Part shown: positions 33,374 to 45,017 of the stretch, piece by piece
Numbering within the stretch: the first letter of the stretch is position 1
How the letters are laid out: each line of letters opens with the position of its first letter
NCBI GenBank assembly: GCA_025200525.1
Contig: CM045762.1
Coordinates: forward strand, 122,510,752 to 122,574,751
Source of the DNA: Camellia lanceoleosa
Lineage: Eukaryota > Streptophyta > Magnoliopsida > Ericales > Theaceae
DNA: 64,000 nt
Direction of reading: 5' to 3'
The notes under the pieces: model-generated
The model's database searches: none
Told to the model about the DNA's origin: nothing
What the model saw: the letters and a program-made list of their open reading frames with translations, nothing else
Made by a program: the position numbers and the translations under genes

Positions 33374-36300
33374 ATGTCAGGACATAGACGTGGTGGTGGT
33401 AGGCATGGTAGGCCTAGGCAGCAGAAGGTGCCGTTAACGGATGATATTTCGACTCAAGAGGAGAAAGTTGGTCAGGCCAACGTGGCGGAGCCAACAGGCC
33501 AACAAGCCATGCATGCCTTGGCCCATGAAATAGCTGGAGCTTTTTGGGAATCCATGGACATTCTTAGGGTTGAGAGTAAAGTCTAAGCCCATATTGTTGA
33601 AACAGGGCCGTCCTTTTTGAAGAGAGTTTTTCCGGTCGAATTCGGATAAGTTTTTAGGAGATCTGAAGGAGCCACTAAAGGTGGATGAGTGGCTTGAATA
33701 GATATGGAAAATGTTTGAGATGCTAGGCATCGAGGACGATGGTTTGAGGATGACCTTAACATCTTTCCAACCGAAGGGAGATGCAGGTCAACGGTGGAAG
33801 TATGCACGAGGGTACATTGGAATGACTTGGGAGGCCATTATCAATGCCTTCCAAGATAAGTCTTTGTCTCCCACTGCTAAGGAGAAGTTGAGAGATCAGT
33901 TCTTGAAGCTCAAGCAGCTGAACACACCTGTAGCCGAGTTTGAGGCTGCTTTTACTAGCCTCTCTAGATTTACACTGGAACTTGTGGCAACAGAGGAACG
34001 CTGTTATGTCAAGTTCAAGAAGAGATTCAGAACCGGGCTCCTTTTTAAGGTGATTGGGTCTATGATTAGGGATTACGGTCGCCTTGTAGAGGTGGCTGCT
34101 CACTTAAAGATCGTGATATAAGCGTAGGACGAGCAAATGAAGAGCTCTAAGTAGAGGAGTCAGGAGGTTCAGAGGAAGACTCAGGACAACAAAAGACAAG
34201 GGGGTTCCATCCCATAGCAATCCCAGGCAGCATAGTTCAGATCCACTTTTCCTGTACCGAGTTCTAGGTCAGGGAAAGGTAGTCATGGTGGAATCACTTG
34301 TTTCAAGTGTGGTCAGTTAGGCCACAAGTTTTCAGTTTGCCCACAGAGAGGAGGAGGGCAATAGTCTGCACCGTCTTCGACTCGTTCTCAAAGCCAGAGT
34401 CAGGGGAGAGGGCAATTGCCCACATGTTATTAGTGTAGGCAATCGAGGCATTTGAGGAGGTTTTGTACTCAAGCAAGTGGCACATCTGGTACGTCTGGTT
34501 CGAGAGAGACACAAAGCCACCAGCCTACCCTTTCAGCACAGGCCTCAAGAACCAATCAAGGAGCCTCTTTGGCTCTATCAGTGTATCAAACCTATGCTCC
34601 AAGGGGTGAGTAGGTAGAGTAAAAACCCACAGGGCGTGTGCATGTTGTTACCATGCCAGATTAGTTGCCAAAACCCTATGTTATGAGAGGTAACTTTATA
34701 TTGTTCAATTCTATTGTCAATGTGTTGATTGATATTGGTGCATCTCATTCCTTCATTTGTTCTACATTCGTATCAGTTTTGGGGTTATAAGTGGCTCAGT
34801 TAGCATCTCCGCACAGGGTAAAGTCACCAGTTGAGGGTAAGGTTGTCTTGGACTAGGGGTGTCACGGTTGTGAGATAGAGGTTGCCGATTGTCGACTTCT
34901 TTTTTCTTTCGTATTGTTAAACATGTCTGGTTTCGATGTCATTTTAGGTATGGATTGGTTATTTTCGTACCATGCTATTATAGATTGTTATCGTTAGAGA
35001 GTTACGGTGTGTACCTCGAATGGTGACTATTTTTATTTTCTGAGAGACTGAGCTAATAGAGTTTTGTTGCCAATATATGACTCACGTGGTTGGGGCGAGC
35101 TTAATTATCTTCTTACAACTTTCTTGGGTAGTGAGAGTGATGTGGTCCGAGTTGATTTGCCGAGGGTAGTTTGAGAATACCCAGGCGTCTTTCCCAAAGA
35201 TCTTTCTAGTTTGCCACCCCATCGAGAGATTGAGTTCTCCATTGACTTAGTGCCCAGCACGACACTGACTTCCATGGCATCGTATAGATTTGCACTCGCC
35301 GAGTTGTATGAGTTGAAGATTCAACTCCAAGAATTGTTAGATAAGGGCTTCATTCACCCCAGTACATCACCTTGGAGAGCACCGACTCTCTTTGCTAAGA
35401 AGAAGGATGGCACATTGCGACTATTCATCGATTATCGAAAGTTGAACTGGGTAACTGTTAAGAACTAGTACCTATTACCTCGTATAGATGATTTGTTTGA
35501 CTAGTTGAAGGGGTCTTATTATTTTTCTAAGATTGACTTGAGATCGGGTTATCACTAGTTGAGGATGAAGAAGGAGGATATTTAGAAGATGACATTCCGT
35601 ACGCGGTCTGGCCAGTATGAATTCTTAGTGATGCCTTTTGGGCTAACCAATGCACCGACTTCGTTTATGGATTTGATGAATCAAATCTTCCATGAGTTCC
35701 TAGACCGTTTCATAGTTGTCTTTGTTGACGGCATCTTAATCTACTCACCCTCCGAGGAGGAACACGAGGAACACTTGCGGGTTGTACTTGAGTTTCTTAG
35801 AGCACACTGTTTATATGTTAAGTTTGGGAAGTGTGAATACTGTTTAAAAGAAGTTAAGTTCTTAGGACATGTGGTATCCAAGGAAGGGGTGACTGTAGAC
35901 TCTTCTTAGATAGAGACAGTACAAGATTGGGAACAACTTAAGAATGCCTTTGAGATTCAGAGTTTCTTGGGCTTAGCCGGGTATTATCAACGTTTTGTGA
36001 AAGATTTCTCTAGATTGGCCTCACTATTGACTAGATTGACGAGGAAGGGGATTAAATTTACGTGGTGTGAAACTTATGAAAAGTTGTTTCAAGAGCTTAA
36101 TGTTAAACTTACCATTGCTCTAGTACTAATTATTCTGGAGAGGGGTTGGGGTTATTTGGTTTATTGCGACGCTTCTCGAGAAGGTTTGGGTCGTGTATTA
36201 ATGTAAGAGAGGAAAGTGGTAGCGTACAGTTCACAACAGTTGAAAACGCATGAGAAAAATTATCCTACTCATGACCTAGAGCTAGCGGCAGTGATTTTTG

Positions 36301-38009
36301 CCTTAAAAATTTGGAGGCGTTATTTATATAGTGAGAGATTTGAAGTGTTTTTCGATCACAAGAGTTTAAAATATCTACTTTCACAGAAGGATTTGAATTT
36401 GAAATAGAGGAGGTGGATGGAGTTTATGGAGGATTATGATTTCGAGTTACACTATCATATGGGAAAGGCCAATGTAGTGGCCGACGCCTTGAGTAGGAAA
36501 TCCGTAAGTAGTGTTGCTAGTATTGCCATCTGGGAACAGAAGATGTTGGGTGCTATTGGTGAGTTTGACTTGCATCTTGGCTTGGCCGTTTTGTTCACTA
36601 TAGTTGCACAACCTACATTAGTGAGAGAAGTTATAGAAGCACAGCGGGGTGATCACGAAGAAGAGACTATCCAAGGAAAGATATCTAATGGAAAGGTAAA
36701 GAAAGGCTTGAACGTGTATTATGACTTGAGACTAAGGTATTTTGATTATTTTTTCGTGCTAGAATCTTGTAGGGAGGAGGTACTTAGAGAGTTCCACCAT
36801 TTACGCCTTGATGTACACTTGGGAGGCACAAAAATGCATCACAACCTTAGCTGCCAGTTTTGCTGAAGGGGGATAAAGAAAGACGTAGCTTTATTTGTTT
36901 TGAGGTGCCTTACTAGTCAATAAGTGAAGACCGAGCATCAACGACCAACAAGTTTGTTGCAACCCTTACCTATAGCCGAATGGAAATGAGAGCATGTCAA
37001 GATGGATTTTGTTATGAGTCTTCCGAGGACTCAACGGGGTAATGATGTTGTGTGGATGATAGTTGACCGGTTAACTAAATCAGCACACTTTGTACTTATA
37101 CACGCGAGTGACTTACTAGATTATCTTGCCAACCTTTATGTTAGGGATATAGTTCGACTTTACGGGATCCCTGTGACTATCGTTTTCGATAGAGATCCAC
37201 GTTTCATGGCTCGGCTACAGAATACCTTGGGCACTAGATTGACGCCTATCATCTTTAGATTGACTGGCAGTCCGAGCGAACCATTCAAATCTTAGAGGAC
37301 ATGCTTCGGGGTTGTGTTCTTGATTTTAAGGGGTCGCGGGAGAGGCATTTACCTTTGGTGGAGTTTGCCTATAATAACAATTTCCAAGAGAGTGTTGGTA
37401 TGGAACCGTTTGAGGCCTTGTATGGTTGATCATATAGATCTCCAGTGTGTTGGGCCGAGGTGGGTGACGCACCTATGTTAGGTCTTAAATTAGTCCGAGA
37501 AATGATGGAGAATGTCGCGCTTATTCGTTAGAGGTTGGTTTTGGCTCAGAGTTACCAAAAGAGCTATGTCGACCATAGGAGGAGACCTTTATCTTTTGAG
37601 GTAGGAGATCACGTATTCCTGAAAATATCACCGAGACGGGGTTTAATGAGATTTGGGAAGAGCGGGAAGTTATCTCCTAGATTTGTTGGGCCCTTTGAGA
37701 TTCTAGAGTGGATTGGAAGGTACCTTATCGTTTGGCCTTAAGGTTCATAACATGTTTCATATTTGTATGCTCCGGAAGTATGAGCCTGATCCTTCACACG
37801 TGTTGGATTGGACCGAGTTACAGGTAGATGAGGGTTCCTTGTACGAGGAGAGACTGGTATGGGTTTTAGATACTCGGGACCAAGTCTTGCATAGCAAGAC
37901 TATTCCATTGGTTAAAGTGTTGTTGTAACACCATAGGGTTGAGGAGGCAACTTAGGAACATGAGGCAGAAGTCCGTGAGAAGTATCCAAACCTATTTTTT
38001 GATGTTTGA
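33374..38009 (+). pseudogene. Gypsy C gag-pol, heavily disrupted
   Basis: It starts with MSGHRRGGGRHGRPR at 33374. Visible blocks: gag core (33711-34121, WKYARGYIGMTWEAI), zinc knuckle CFKCGQLGHKFSVC near 34293, protease-like VLIDIGASHSF near 34725, reverse transcriptase (35211-35909), RNase H (35967-36480), integrase zinc finger and core (36770-37300), and a chromodomain-like tail ending at the TGA 38007-38009. Many stops and frameshifts interrupt it. The active-site motif reads FVDG, with the second catalytic Asp replaced by Gly (35730-35732). Part of the integrase core near 37240 is deleted. It cannot make functional protein. Block order and phrasing closely match Gypsy B, so the two are related subfamilies. 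Confidence 0.9.
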
Positions 38010-38206
38010 GACTCGTATTGAAAATCTTATTCATGTTGTAATATGTAAATATTGTATATCTTTTGGAAAGCTGAACTGTAATATTCTGTATTGATAGACT
38101 TGGTGTTATCATTGTTGCTTGTATGAATGGTTACAAGTTTAATCCAAATCCGATGATTGTTGGTTTAAGTTTAATTTCGGGGACGAAAGTCTTTAAAGGG
38201 GGAGAT

Positions 38207-38700
38207 TATAACGGTTCCAATTTAGACCCTACCCATTTCTTGCTTTTGAATCTAGGAATCCATGTCTTTAACTATTGTTCATTTCATTTTCATCTTGTGC
38301 TAGTTGAGTTTGACTATTTGGAAGTTATGGTTGTGTTTGAAACAGGTTGTGAGTTAGTTTTTCAAAAGAGTTGTTACCTAGATTTTTGCTTGTTCATTCG
38401 AGCAGTCTTTTACAGTCTGCAAAACTACTAGAACTGAGGTATCTTCGCTTGAATGGTCTTTCTTGCACTCAATTGGTCTTTTGCAGGTCTGAACTTCTGG
38501 GAAGGGGTCGTTGTGCCCTCGAGCGGTATTTTGGGTGCTCAAGCGGTGTCACTTATTGTGTCTGACACTCGAGCGATGTTTTGATTGCTTGAGCGGCCTG
38601 CGCATATATGAGTCCGAGAAAAAGATTTTTTAAGTCACTTTTCACTATCTCTCTTTCTAAAAACATTCCAAGCCTTAGTTCTTCACTCTCTCTCTCTCTA
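38207..38700 (+). repeat. Truncated 3' LTR of Gypsy C
   Basis: It aligns with the first part of the 5' LTR, including degenerate CTCGAG palindromes, and breaks off inside a CT-rich tract at about 38700. Confidence 0.85.
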
Positions 38701-40234
38701 AAAAGTGTGTAAAATGTATTTTTATTTTCATTTTTCTCCCTTTTTAAATTCTTAGCCAAATCTATAATATGTATCCTATACAGAGCCTAAAAACAAGGGA
38801 CTTAAAAGAGGATATGAGTATGGAGGAAATTTTAGTGGGTGTATTAAGGAAATGTTTGGGATGTTAGTTTTTAACTAAAATAATCAAAGAGTCAAAATAT
38901 CCAATCACATCACTTATTTTACTTTTTTATACATTTTTTTTGTAAAAAATTAAAAACAAACTATATTTACATTCCAAATGAGTTCTAATCCATTGTGGAT
39001 AATTGTAGGCCTCTTTTAGCAACTAGGTTAAAAGTTAGTTTATTGTTTTTTTGGTTTTTTTGAATCACATCTAGGGCTGTGCAAAATACCATCAAATCCG
39101 CTAAAACCGCACTAATCAATATCAATTTGTACCATTTTATTCGCTAACCGCGGATTGAATTGCAACTTGTCACAGAGAAATTTTAACTCGTCACAGAAAA
39201 ATTTCAATTTGTCACAGAGAAATTTCACAAATATCTCTATGCCAAATTTCTCCGTGCTGAAATTTTTCTATGCCAAAATTTCTCTGTAAAAATATTGATG
39301 GACGTAAACTACTATGAAAATGTTGCATGTCATTTATCTTATAAAATTTTAATATCAGGAACCTTAACCTCTTGTTTTTCAAAAATTAATATAGAACTTT
39401 ATTTGATTGTAAAGTTTTCAAAAATAATTTTCAAACTTTTAATATTTTAATTATTTTTTAAATTCATTTAATCTAGATGTATTTAAAATATATGTAGTTT
39501 GTGAAAAAATCTTTAAAAATTACACTAAATACAAAATATATAGTATATTTTTAAATTTTTTTGTATTTATTATTTTTTTTAAAGATTTCTTTACAAATAT
39601 TTTATTTTTAAAATAAATTTAAATTAAATATATATACAAAAATTAATTAAAAAAATCAAAATCAAAACTGATGTAGAGCACATTTGGGAGGTTGGCTATT
39701 TTAGTTGACTTTTTATCTTGTTTTATTTATTTTTTTGTGTGACTATTTTAGCCTGATTAAAAAGTGTGTAAATGTATTTTTATTTTTATTTTTCCCTTTT
39801 TAATTTTTATCCAAATCTATAATGGTGTTGTTTGGTGCAGCTGTGAGCAAGTGACTATAGATTATAACTTAACATATTATAAATTATAGATTTAAATAAA
39901 AGTTGTTAACCTGTTTGGTGCAACTGTAAGATTATGAATTTAAGTAACAGAGTAGTGTTTGGTTGAATAAGTTGTAAAATAGCTTTTTACTGTATAATTG
40001 TCCTTTTTGTCTTTATAAGATGTTAAAATTGTAATTTTTTTCCTTTTCTTCAATTTTATTTTTTAGAAAGTTCTTTTATAAATGAAATTTAATAATTAGT
40101 ACCTATATTGGTACACTTCATTACAATTCCATTTCAACAAATTTTTTTATTTTTTTTATTTTTTTGATATAAAGAACAAAAAAAAGACAATAAAAGAGAC
40201 TAGGCCCTAACAAAAGGGGCACCAATTATCAATA
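38701..40234. other. AT-rich repeat debris between Gypsy C and the PIF pseudogene
   Basis: A roughly 66-bp direct repeat occurs at 38701-38767 and 39759-39823. Segments 38769-38855 and 39071-39160 match 63573-63659 and 63661-63750 near the right end of the window. Around 39830-40000, phrases such as GTGTTGTTTGGTGCAG and CCTGTTTGGTGCAACTG look like MITE or PIF/Harbinger terminal fragments. No gene is seen. Confidence 0.55.
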
Positions 40235-40915
40235 ACGAGCAATTTTCCAAATTTGCCCTACAAATTGACATATTAATATTACATTTCATTACTTCTATCT
40301 CGTTGTCATCAGATTGAACATGATTTCCATGGTGTGGCTCTTGTGACATTGGCCCTCCTTTATCAATAGGCACATAATCACCGAATTAATCATAAAATTC
40401 AAATGGGATGTCTCATATCTTACTTTTCCCGATAAAATTGTGAATTGCCATGGTTGCACAAATAAGTTTTACTTGAGTTGGCCACACATAGTTTGGTGGG
40501 ATATCCTTCATCTTCGACTATCTTGATTTCCAACCCCTAAATGTTCCTTCTATTACACTTTTAAGTAATGAATATGCTTAGTTGAATATCTCTTTTGTTT
40601 TTTGGGGAGGTTGACCAATTTGAAATTCAACTAAATGATATCTTTCTCCTTTGTAGGGTGCAAGATATCCCTTTGTATTAGGATACCCAGAATCCACCAA
40701 GTAAAACTCATCTACATGATACCCAAAATAAAATCAATTGAAGCAACTTATAATACATATATATATATATATATGTGAATGTCATGCATCTACTATAGCA
40801 AACAATTATAACATACATTATTACCTCCTTGCGATTTTGGGAAATTACAGCTAGGGTTCCTAATTGTATCCACGAATATTCGAGTATCATGTGCACTTTC
40901 TTCCTATCTTGACAA
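40235..40915 (-). pseudogene. PIF/Harbinger transposase (HARBI1/DDE_Tnp_4) fragment
   Basis: Minus-strand conceptual translation gives HDTRIFVDTIRNPSCNF (exon ending at 40825). After a 113-bp intron with GT-AG borders (40712-40824) it resumes with DEFYLVDSGYPNTKGYLAPY and KGERYHL, then KSVIEGTF and PTQVKLICATMAIHNFIG. These match the order of the PIF/Harbinger nuclease, including the second Asp (VDSGYPN) and the Glu (VIEGTF) of the DDE triad. The upstream GWEGSAHD block is degraded by G-to-A changes, and the first catalytic Asp is not found. In-frame stops occur before AYSLLKS and after GWKSR. The element would have cut and pasted with TTA/TAA duplications, and relatives may have mobilised Tourist-type MITEs such as 2124-2404. 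The TA microsatellite lies in the intron. Confidence 0.82.
40753..40774. repeat. (TA)n microsatellite in the PIF intron
   Basis: An alternating TA run of about 11 units. Confidence 0.9.
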
Positions 40916-41772
40916 TTTTACTCATTGCATAGATGGAACTAATACCTACTTCTAACTCTATTGTCATTAATGTCATATATATATTAGAAATTCAATGAAC
41001 AAAAAAAAGAAAACAAGAGACTGCTGAATTTGTGGAAAATTGATACCAATTTTGATACGAAGAAGATGCAACAAAAATAAATTTTAAATTAAGATTTTTG
41101 TCTTCTTGCCATTGTACTCCTTTTAACATATTAACAAAATCATACACAGGAAACAAAATTTTTGGTGTCTGTGCGCTTTAATGCATGACCGTACTTGACT
41201 GTATGTCTTACTACACATACGAAACATATAGTAATGAACAGAGTAATTCCCAGAAACAATCCCCATCAAACAAACAAACATCAATCCTAAACAATTAGTA
41301 AGTTTAGGTTTTCCTAAAAAATCAATCGAGCAAATAAAACTCATAAATAAAATAAACCCAAAAAATCAGTGATATTTATAAATAAAATAAAAAAACAAAA
41401 TCTTAAAACTCAAATGATTTTTCCTAATTTCATAAATCATAACTTAAATTCATAAATTTTTAAGTTTAGTTTTTCATTGAAAAAGATAACAAGTAAAAAA
41501 ACTCTAAACAATTTTTTTTTTCCATAGTGTAAACAAATATATATATATATAACTGGTTGTAAATCAAAAAAACAAAATCTTAAAACCCAAATGATTTTTC
41601 CTAATTTCATAAATCATAACTTAAATTCACAAATTAGTTCATTGAAAAAGAGAACAAGTAAAAAAACCCTAAACAATTTTTTTTCATGGTGTAAACACAC
41701 ACACACAATATATATATATATATAACTGGTTGTGCACACAAAAAAAAGGTCAAAACTAACAATTTGTTAGAG
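40916..41772. other. AT-rich sequence left of Gypsy B
   Basis: No gene is recognised. A local direct duplication is visible: AAAATCTTAAAAC(T/C)CAAATG near 41397 and again near 41574, with following CTAATTTCATAAATCATAAC and a TA or CA/TA tract after each. Confidence 0.6.
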
Positions 41773-42581
41773 ATGGTTTATAGTGACCCTGGTTTTGACC
41801 TGTCTCTTGTAGTGTTCCGGATTCGGGTTTGTATAGTTTGGATGGTAGTTCATGTCTTAGTTCCCTTGTCTTCCCCTTAATGTTGGTTATTGGGTTGTAG
41901 TTGTGTGTTTGGAATAGGTTGGTTGCTTGTTTTTCTAAGCCTTTGTTGCCCAGAATTTGGCTTTTCCGCTCGAGCAGGAATTCTTGCGCTCAAGTGGGAT
42001 TCTGAAATTTTGCTCTATGCTCGAGCAGGCATTCGGGCGCTCGAACGGGACTGTGTTTGCAAAAATACTGAAAGGGCATATTTTACGCTTGAGCGGACCG
42101 CGCTTTATCAGATCGTGAAAGTGACATTTTAGATCATTTTTAGCTTTCTCTCTCTCTCTCTAAAAGTCTCCAAATTTCCAGATCTTGAGCTTCTCTCTCT
42201 AGAAACTCACCTTTTCTCTAAGATTTCATCTAAATCCATTGAGTTCTTGACCCTAGTGTCTTTGAGAATAAGGTAGAGGGCTTCAAGAGCTTCGCATTGA
42301 TCTAAGTAAAAGTGGGTTTCGTCATTTTCGAGTTCAACCTGGCTTTGCTCGTCTTCTCTTATTGAAGTAAGGATTTTCTACACTCTAATATGGCTTTTAG
42401 CTTAGTTATTTGCTATTGCGTATAGATAATGAGATTTGGTTGTGGTTTAGACAAATCTAGGATTTGGGTGTGAAATGAAAAGAGGTGTTTTGATGAATAT
42501 GAGGTAAACGAATATGAGGCTTGAATATAAGATCATGTTGTGCCAAAATAGTTGATTTTGGTGTTTGGGCTGATATATGAT

Positions 42582-44995
42582 TGTCACGACCCAAACCCAC
42601 CCCTATGGGTTTAGCATCAGAATCCAAGAATCCGAGATTACCAAGGCCCGCTAACAAAGAAGACAAGAAAACAAAGTATGAGGGCATGGCGGAAGCCAAT
42701 ACAGTAAATAAACGATGTCCAATGAGCTGTGACAGTTTGTATGCAAAAAGACTTTCATACATATATACAGGAACAGTACAAAATAGTATATACAACATTC
42801 ACAGTCGATCAGAACAAGGACCAAGTCCCTATTAGACAGTACAGTACAGTCTACAGTTATTACAAAACAGATACGGAGATAGACAAGGGAAATTAAAACA
42901 CCCCTAAGCCGTAGCTTGACATACTCGGAACCTCGCAGTGAGGCACATAGGTTGGCTTGACAAAACTGGAGTTTACCCCGACGCTTCTAGCCGCGGTCTG
43001 GTGCATGTACACCTACATATATATATGAGCAGTGAGCTAAAACCCTGTGAATAACATAATGCGTAAAGAGGTTAAGAATGAATGTCCTTACAGTAATGAA
43101 AACAGTTCATTAAATCAGTATTCCAGTCATTCAGTCATTCAGTGATATGTGGTACATCCATTAGCATAGCAGTACAGTAAACAGTATGTCTGAAAGACCG
43201 AACAGTAAATGATGGCCATCAATCAGTAAACAGTAATGGTTCCAACAAGGGAACCGACAGAGATCTCTATAACGATGGCGATGTGAAAGAGTTGCTAAGG
43301 ATGATGCCTGTCTGATTGAGAATATAGGACATACATTCATTCAGTTAACAATATCAATTCAGAAAGCAGTACGGTTCAGTTGTTCAGAAGATAGTCATTA
43401 TTGAACATATCTTTACACAATTGTTACTTACAGAGTCCTGGGCTACGGTAAGCTAGAACGTCTCCTCGGAAAGCCAACCCTACACAGTTTACAGATTGAA
43501 CACACATTAAGCTACACAGTTGGGAAAGATAATAACTTAATCCCTAATTTGCTTCGGTGTGTTCTACATCTATATCCTCATTAAGATGTCTTAAACTACG
43601 CCTAAGAATGCTTGATGAAATGAGGATGCAAAGATACAATCAGAAAACATTTTCAAAATTTTTAGAAAAACAGAGCCCCGCTCGAGCGTGGGTTTCCTCG
43701 CTCGAGTGGACATGCAACAAAGGTACATACTCGAACGGCAAATCTCCCGCTCGAGCGTACTGTAAAAGTACTAGATAGGTGAAATCTCCGCTCGACGCCC
43801 GCTCAAGCGTGAGACACATGCCTCCGCTCAAGCGTTCCTTCCTCCGCTCGAGCGGACTATAAAACAATGCAAAGTACTGGATGCTCGAATTCCCCGCTCG
43901 AGTGCCACTTTCCCCGCTCGAGCGGGAGTGCAAAATCTGGAAAACCCAGATTGCATCTCCAAGCTAAAAACCAAGTTTAAATGCACTAAATTCGATCCTC
44001 TTGGGCCAAATTTCTGGAAAGCACTTGTAAATACATGGAATAACATGATTTAAGGCTCAATTTGTAAAATCAAGGCCCAAGGGAGTTCAATCAAACTCAA
44101 TTTCAAACAAATTTTCATGAACAATCTTCAAACATGACATGCATGAGTTTGGTTCAATTCAAAGCTTCAATGTTAGCTCAAGTGAGCCAATTCTTTCCAA
44201 AACATGATGAAATCATGGTCTATCCTCAAAACATGGACATGCATGTGACAAGTTTATGAAGAACAAGCCCAAAAATGCAAGAGTATGCCATGCATGCAAA
44301 GATTAAGCCTCTAACGCAACAATTTAACCAAATCTAGGCTCACTTCTTCAAATTAGCATGAAACATGCAAGAATCAACTTAAAGACACAATGAGAGGTTG
44401 AATTTCCTTACCTAAGTCTTCAATCACAAGACTAGAAGCTTAATTAGACAATGCTCCTACAATTCTTCAAGTCTACAAGCCAATTCACAAGAAGGAACTC
44501 AAATCTCTCTTAATTCTCTCCCTCTCTCTATTTCGGTGGGAACAAGGAATGAGCTGAGGAAACATTTGTTCGAGTGTAATGTAATGTTCTCAGAAGTGTG
44601 TAGATAGTGGCCACTAAGTGGTCTAATTGTAAATAAGTTCAATTCATGTAATTTACCAACATTTACTCTAATTTAATCATACCTAATCAGTTTTCAGATA
44701 ATTACACCATAAAATCACATAAATTCTACTGATCATGGAACATCAATCAATTTTGGATTCGGGCGCTGATAAGTCCTTCAATTAACAGTTTAAACATAAA
44801 AACTGAACAGATAATCAAACAGTCAAACAGATAAAATGCAATTCAAATAGATACAGGCAATCAATTCAGTTTTAGATTTCAGTCAGTCAGTTCAGTAATT
44901 CAGTCAGTTCAATTAATTTTCATATTCGGTCTCAGTTTAGTAGTAATCGGTAATCAATCAGTCATTAATTGATAAACAGTGTGAGGGTTGTTACA
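42582..44995 (-). repeat. Left LTR (3' LTR) of Gypsy A
   Basis: It is 2414 bp. It holds a cluster of CGCTCGAGCG palindromes (about 43676-43925) and many short CAGT/ACAGTA words. It carries about 110 bp near 44120-44240 that the right LTR lacks. Confidence 0.94.
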
Positions 44996-45008
44996 GTCTC
45001 CCCTCCTT
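44996..45008 (-). other. Gypsy A polypurine tract
   Basis: The minus strand reads AAGGAGGGGAGAC immediately before the 3' LTR. Confidence 0.8.
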
Positions 45009-45017
45009 ATAAAGAGT

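Larger units (their letters stand above)
30990..38700 (+). mobile_element. Ty3/Gypsy element C, decayed, 3' LTR truncated
   Basis: The 5' LTR (about 30991-32972) starts TATAACGGTTTC and ends GGCGTTACA. A tRNA-Met primer site, gag-pol remnants, a purine tract (about 38195-38205) and a 3' LTR start (TATAACGGTTCC, 38207) follow. The 3' LTR stops after about 490 bp, at about 38700, where sequence changes abruptly to an AT-rich repeat. No target duplication can be tested because the right end is missing. Gene order (reverse transcriptase before integrase) is the Gypsy order. Confidence 0.88.

Noticed and set aside
42582..44995. A separate gene in the left LTR of Gypsy A
   Set aside because: Short frames here recur in the right LTR and change with each indel; they have no domain.
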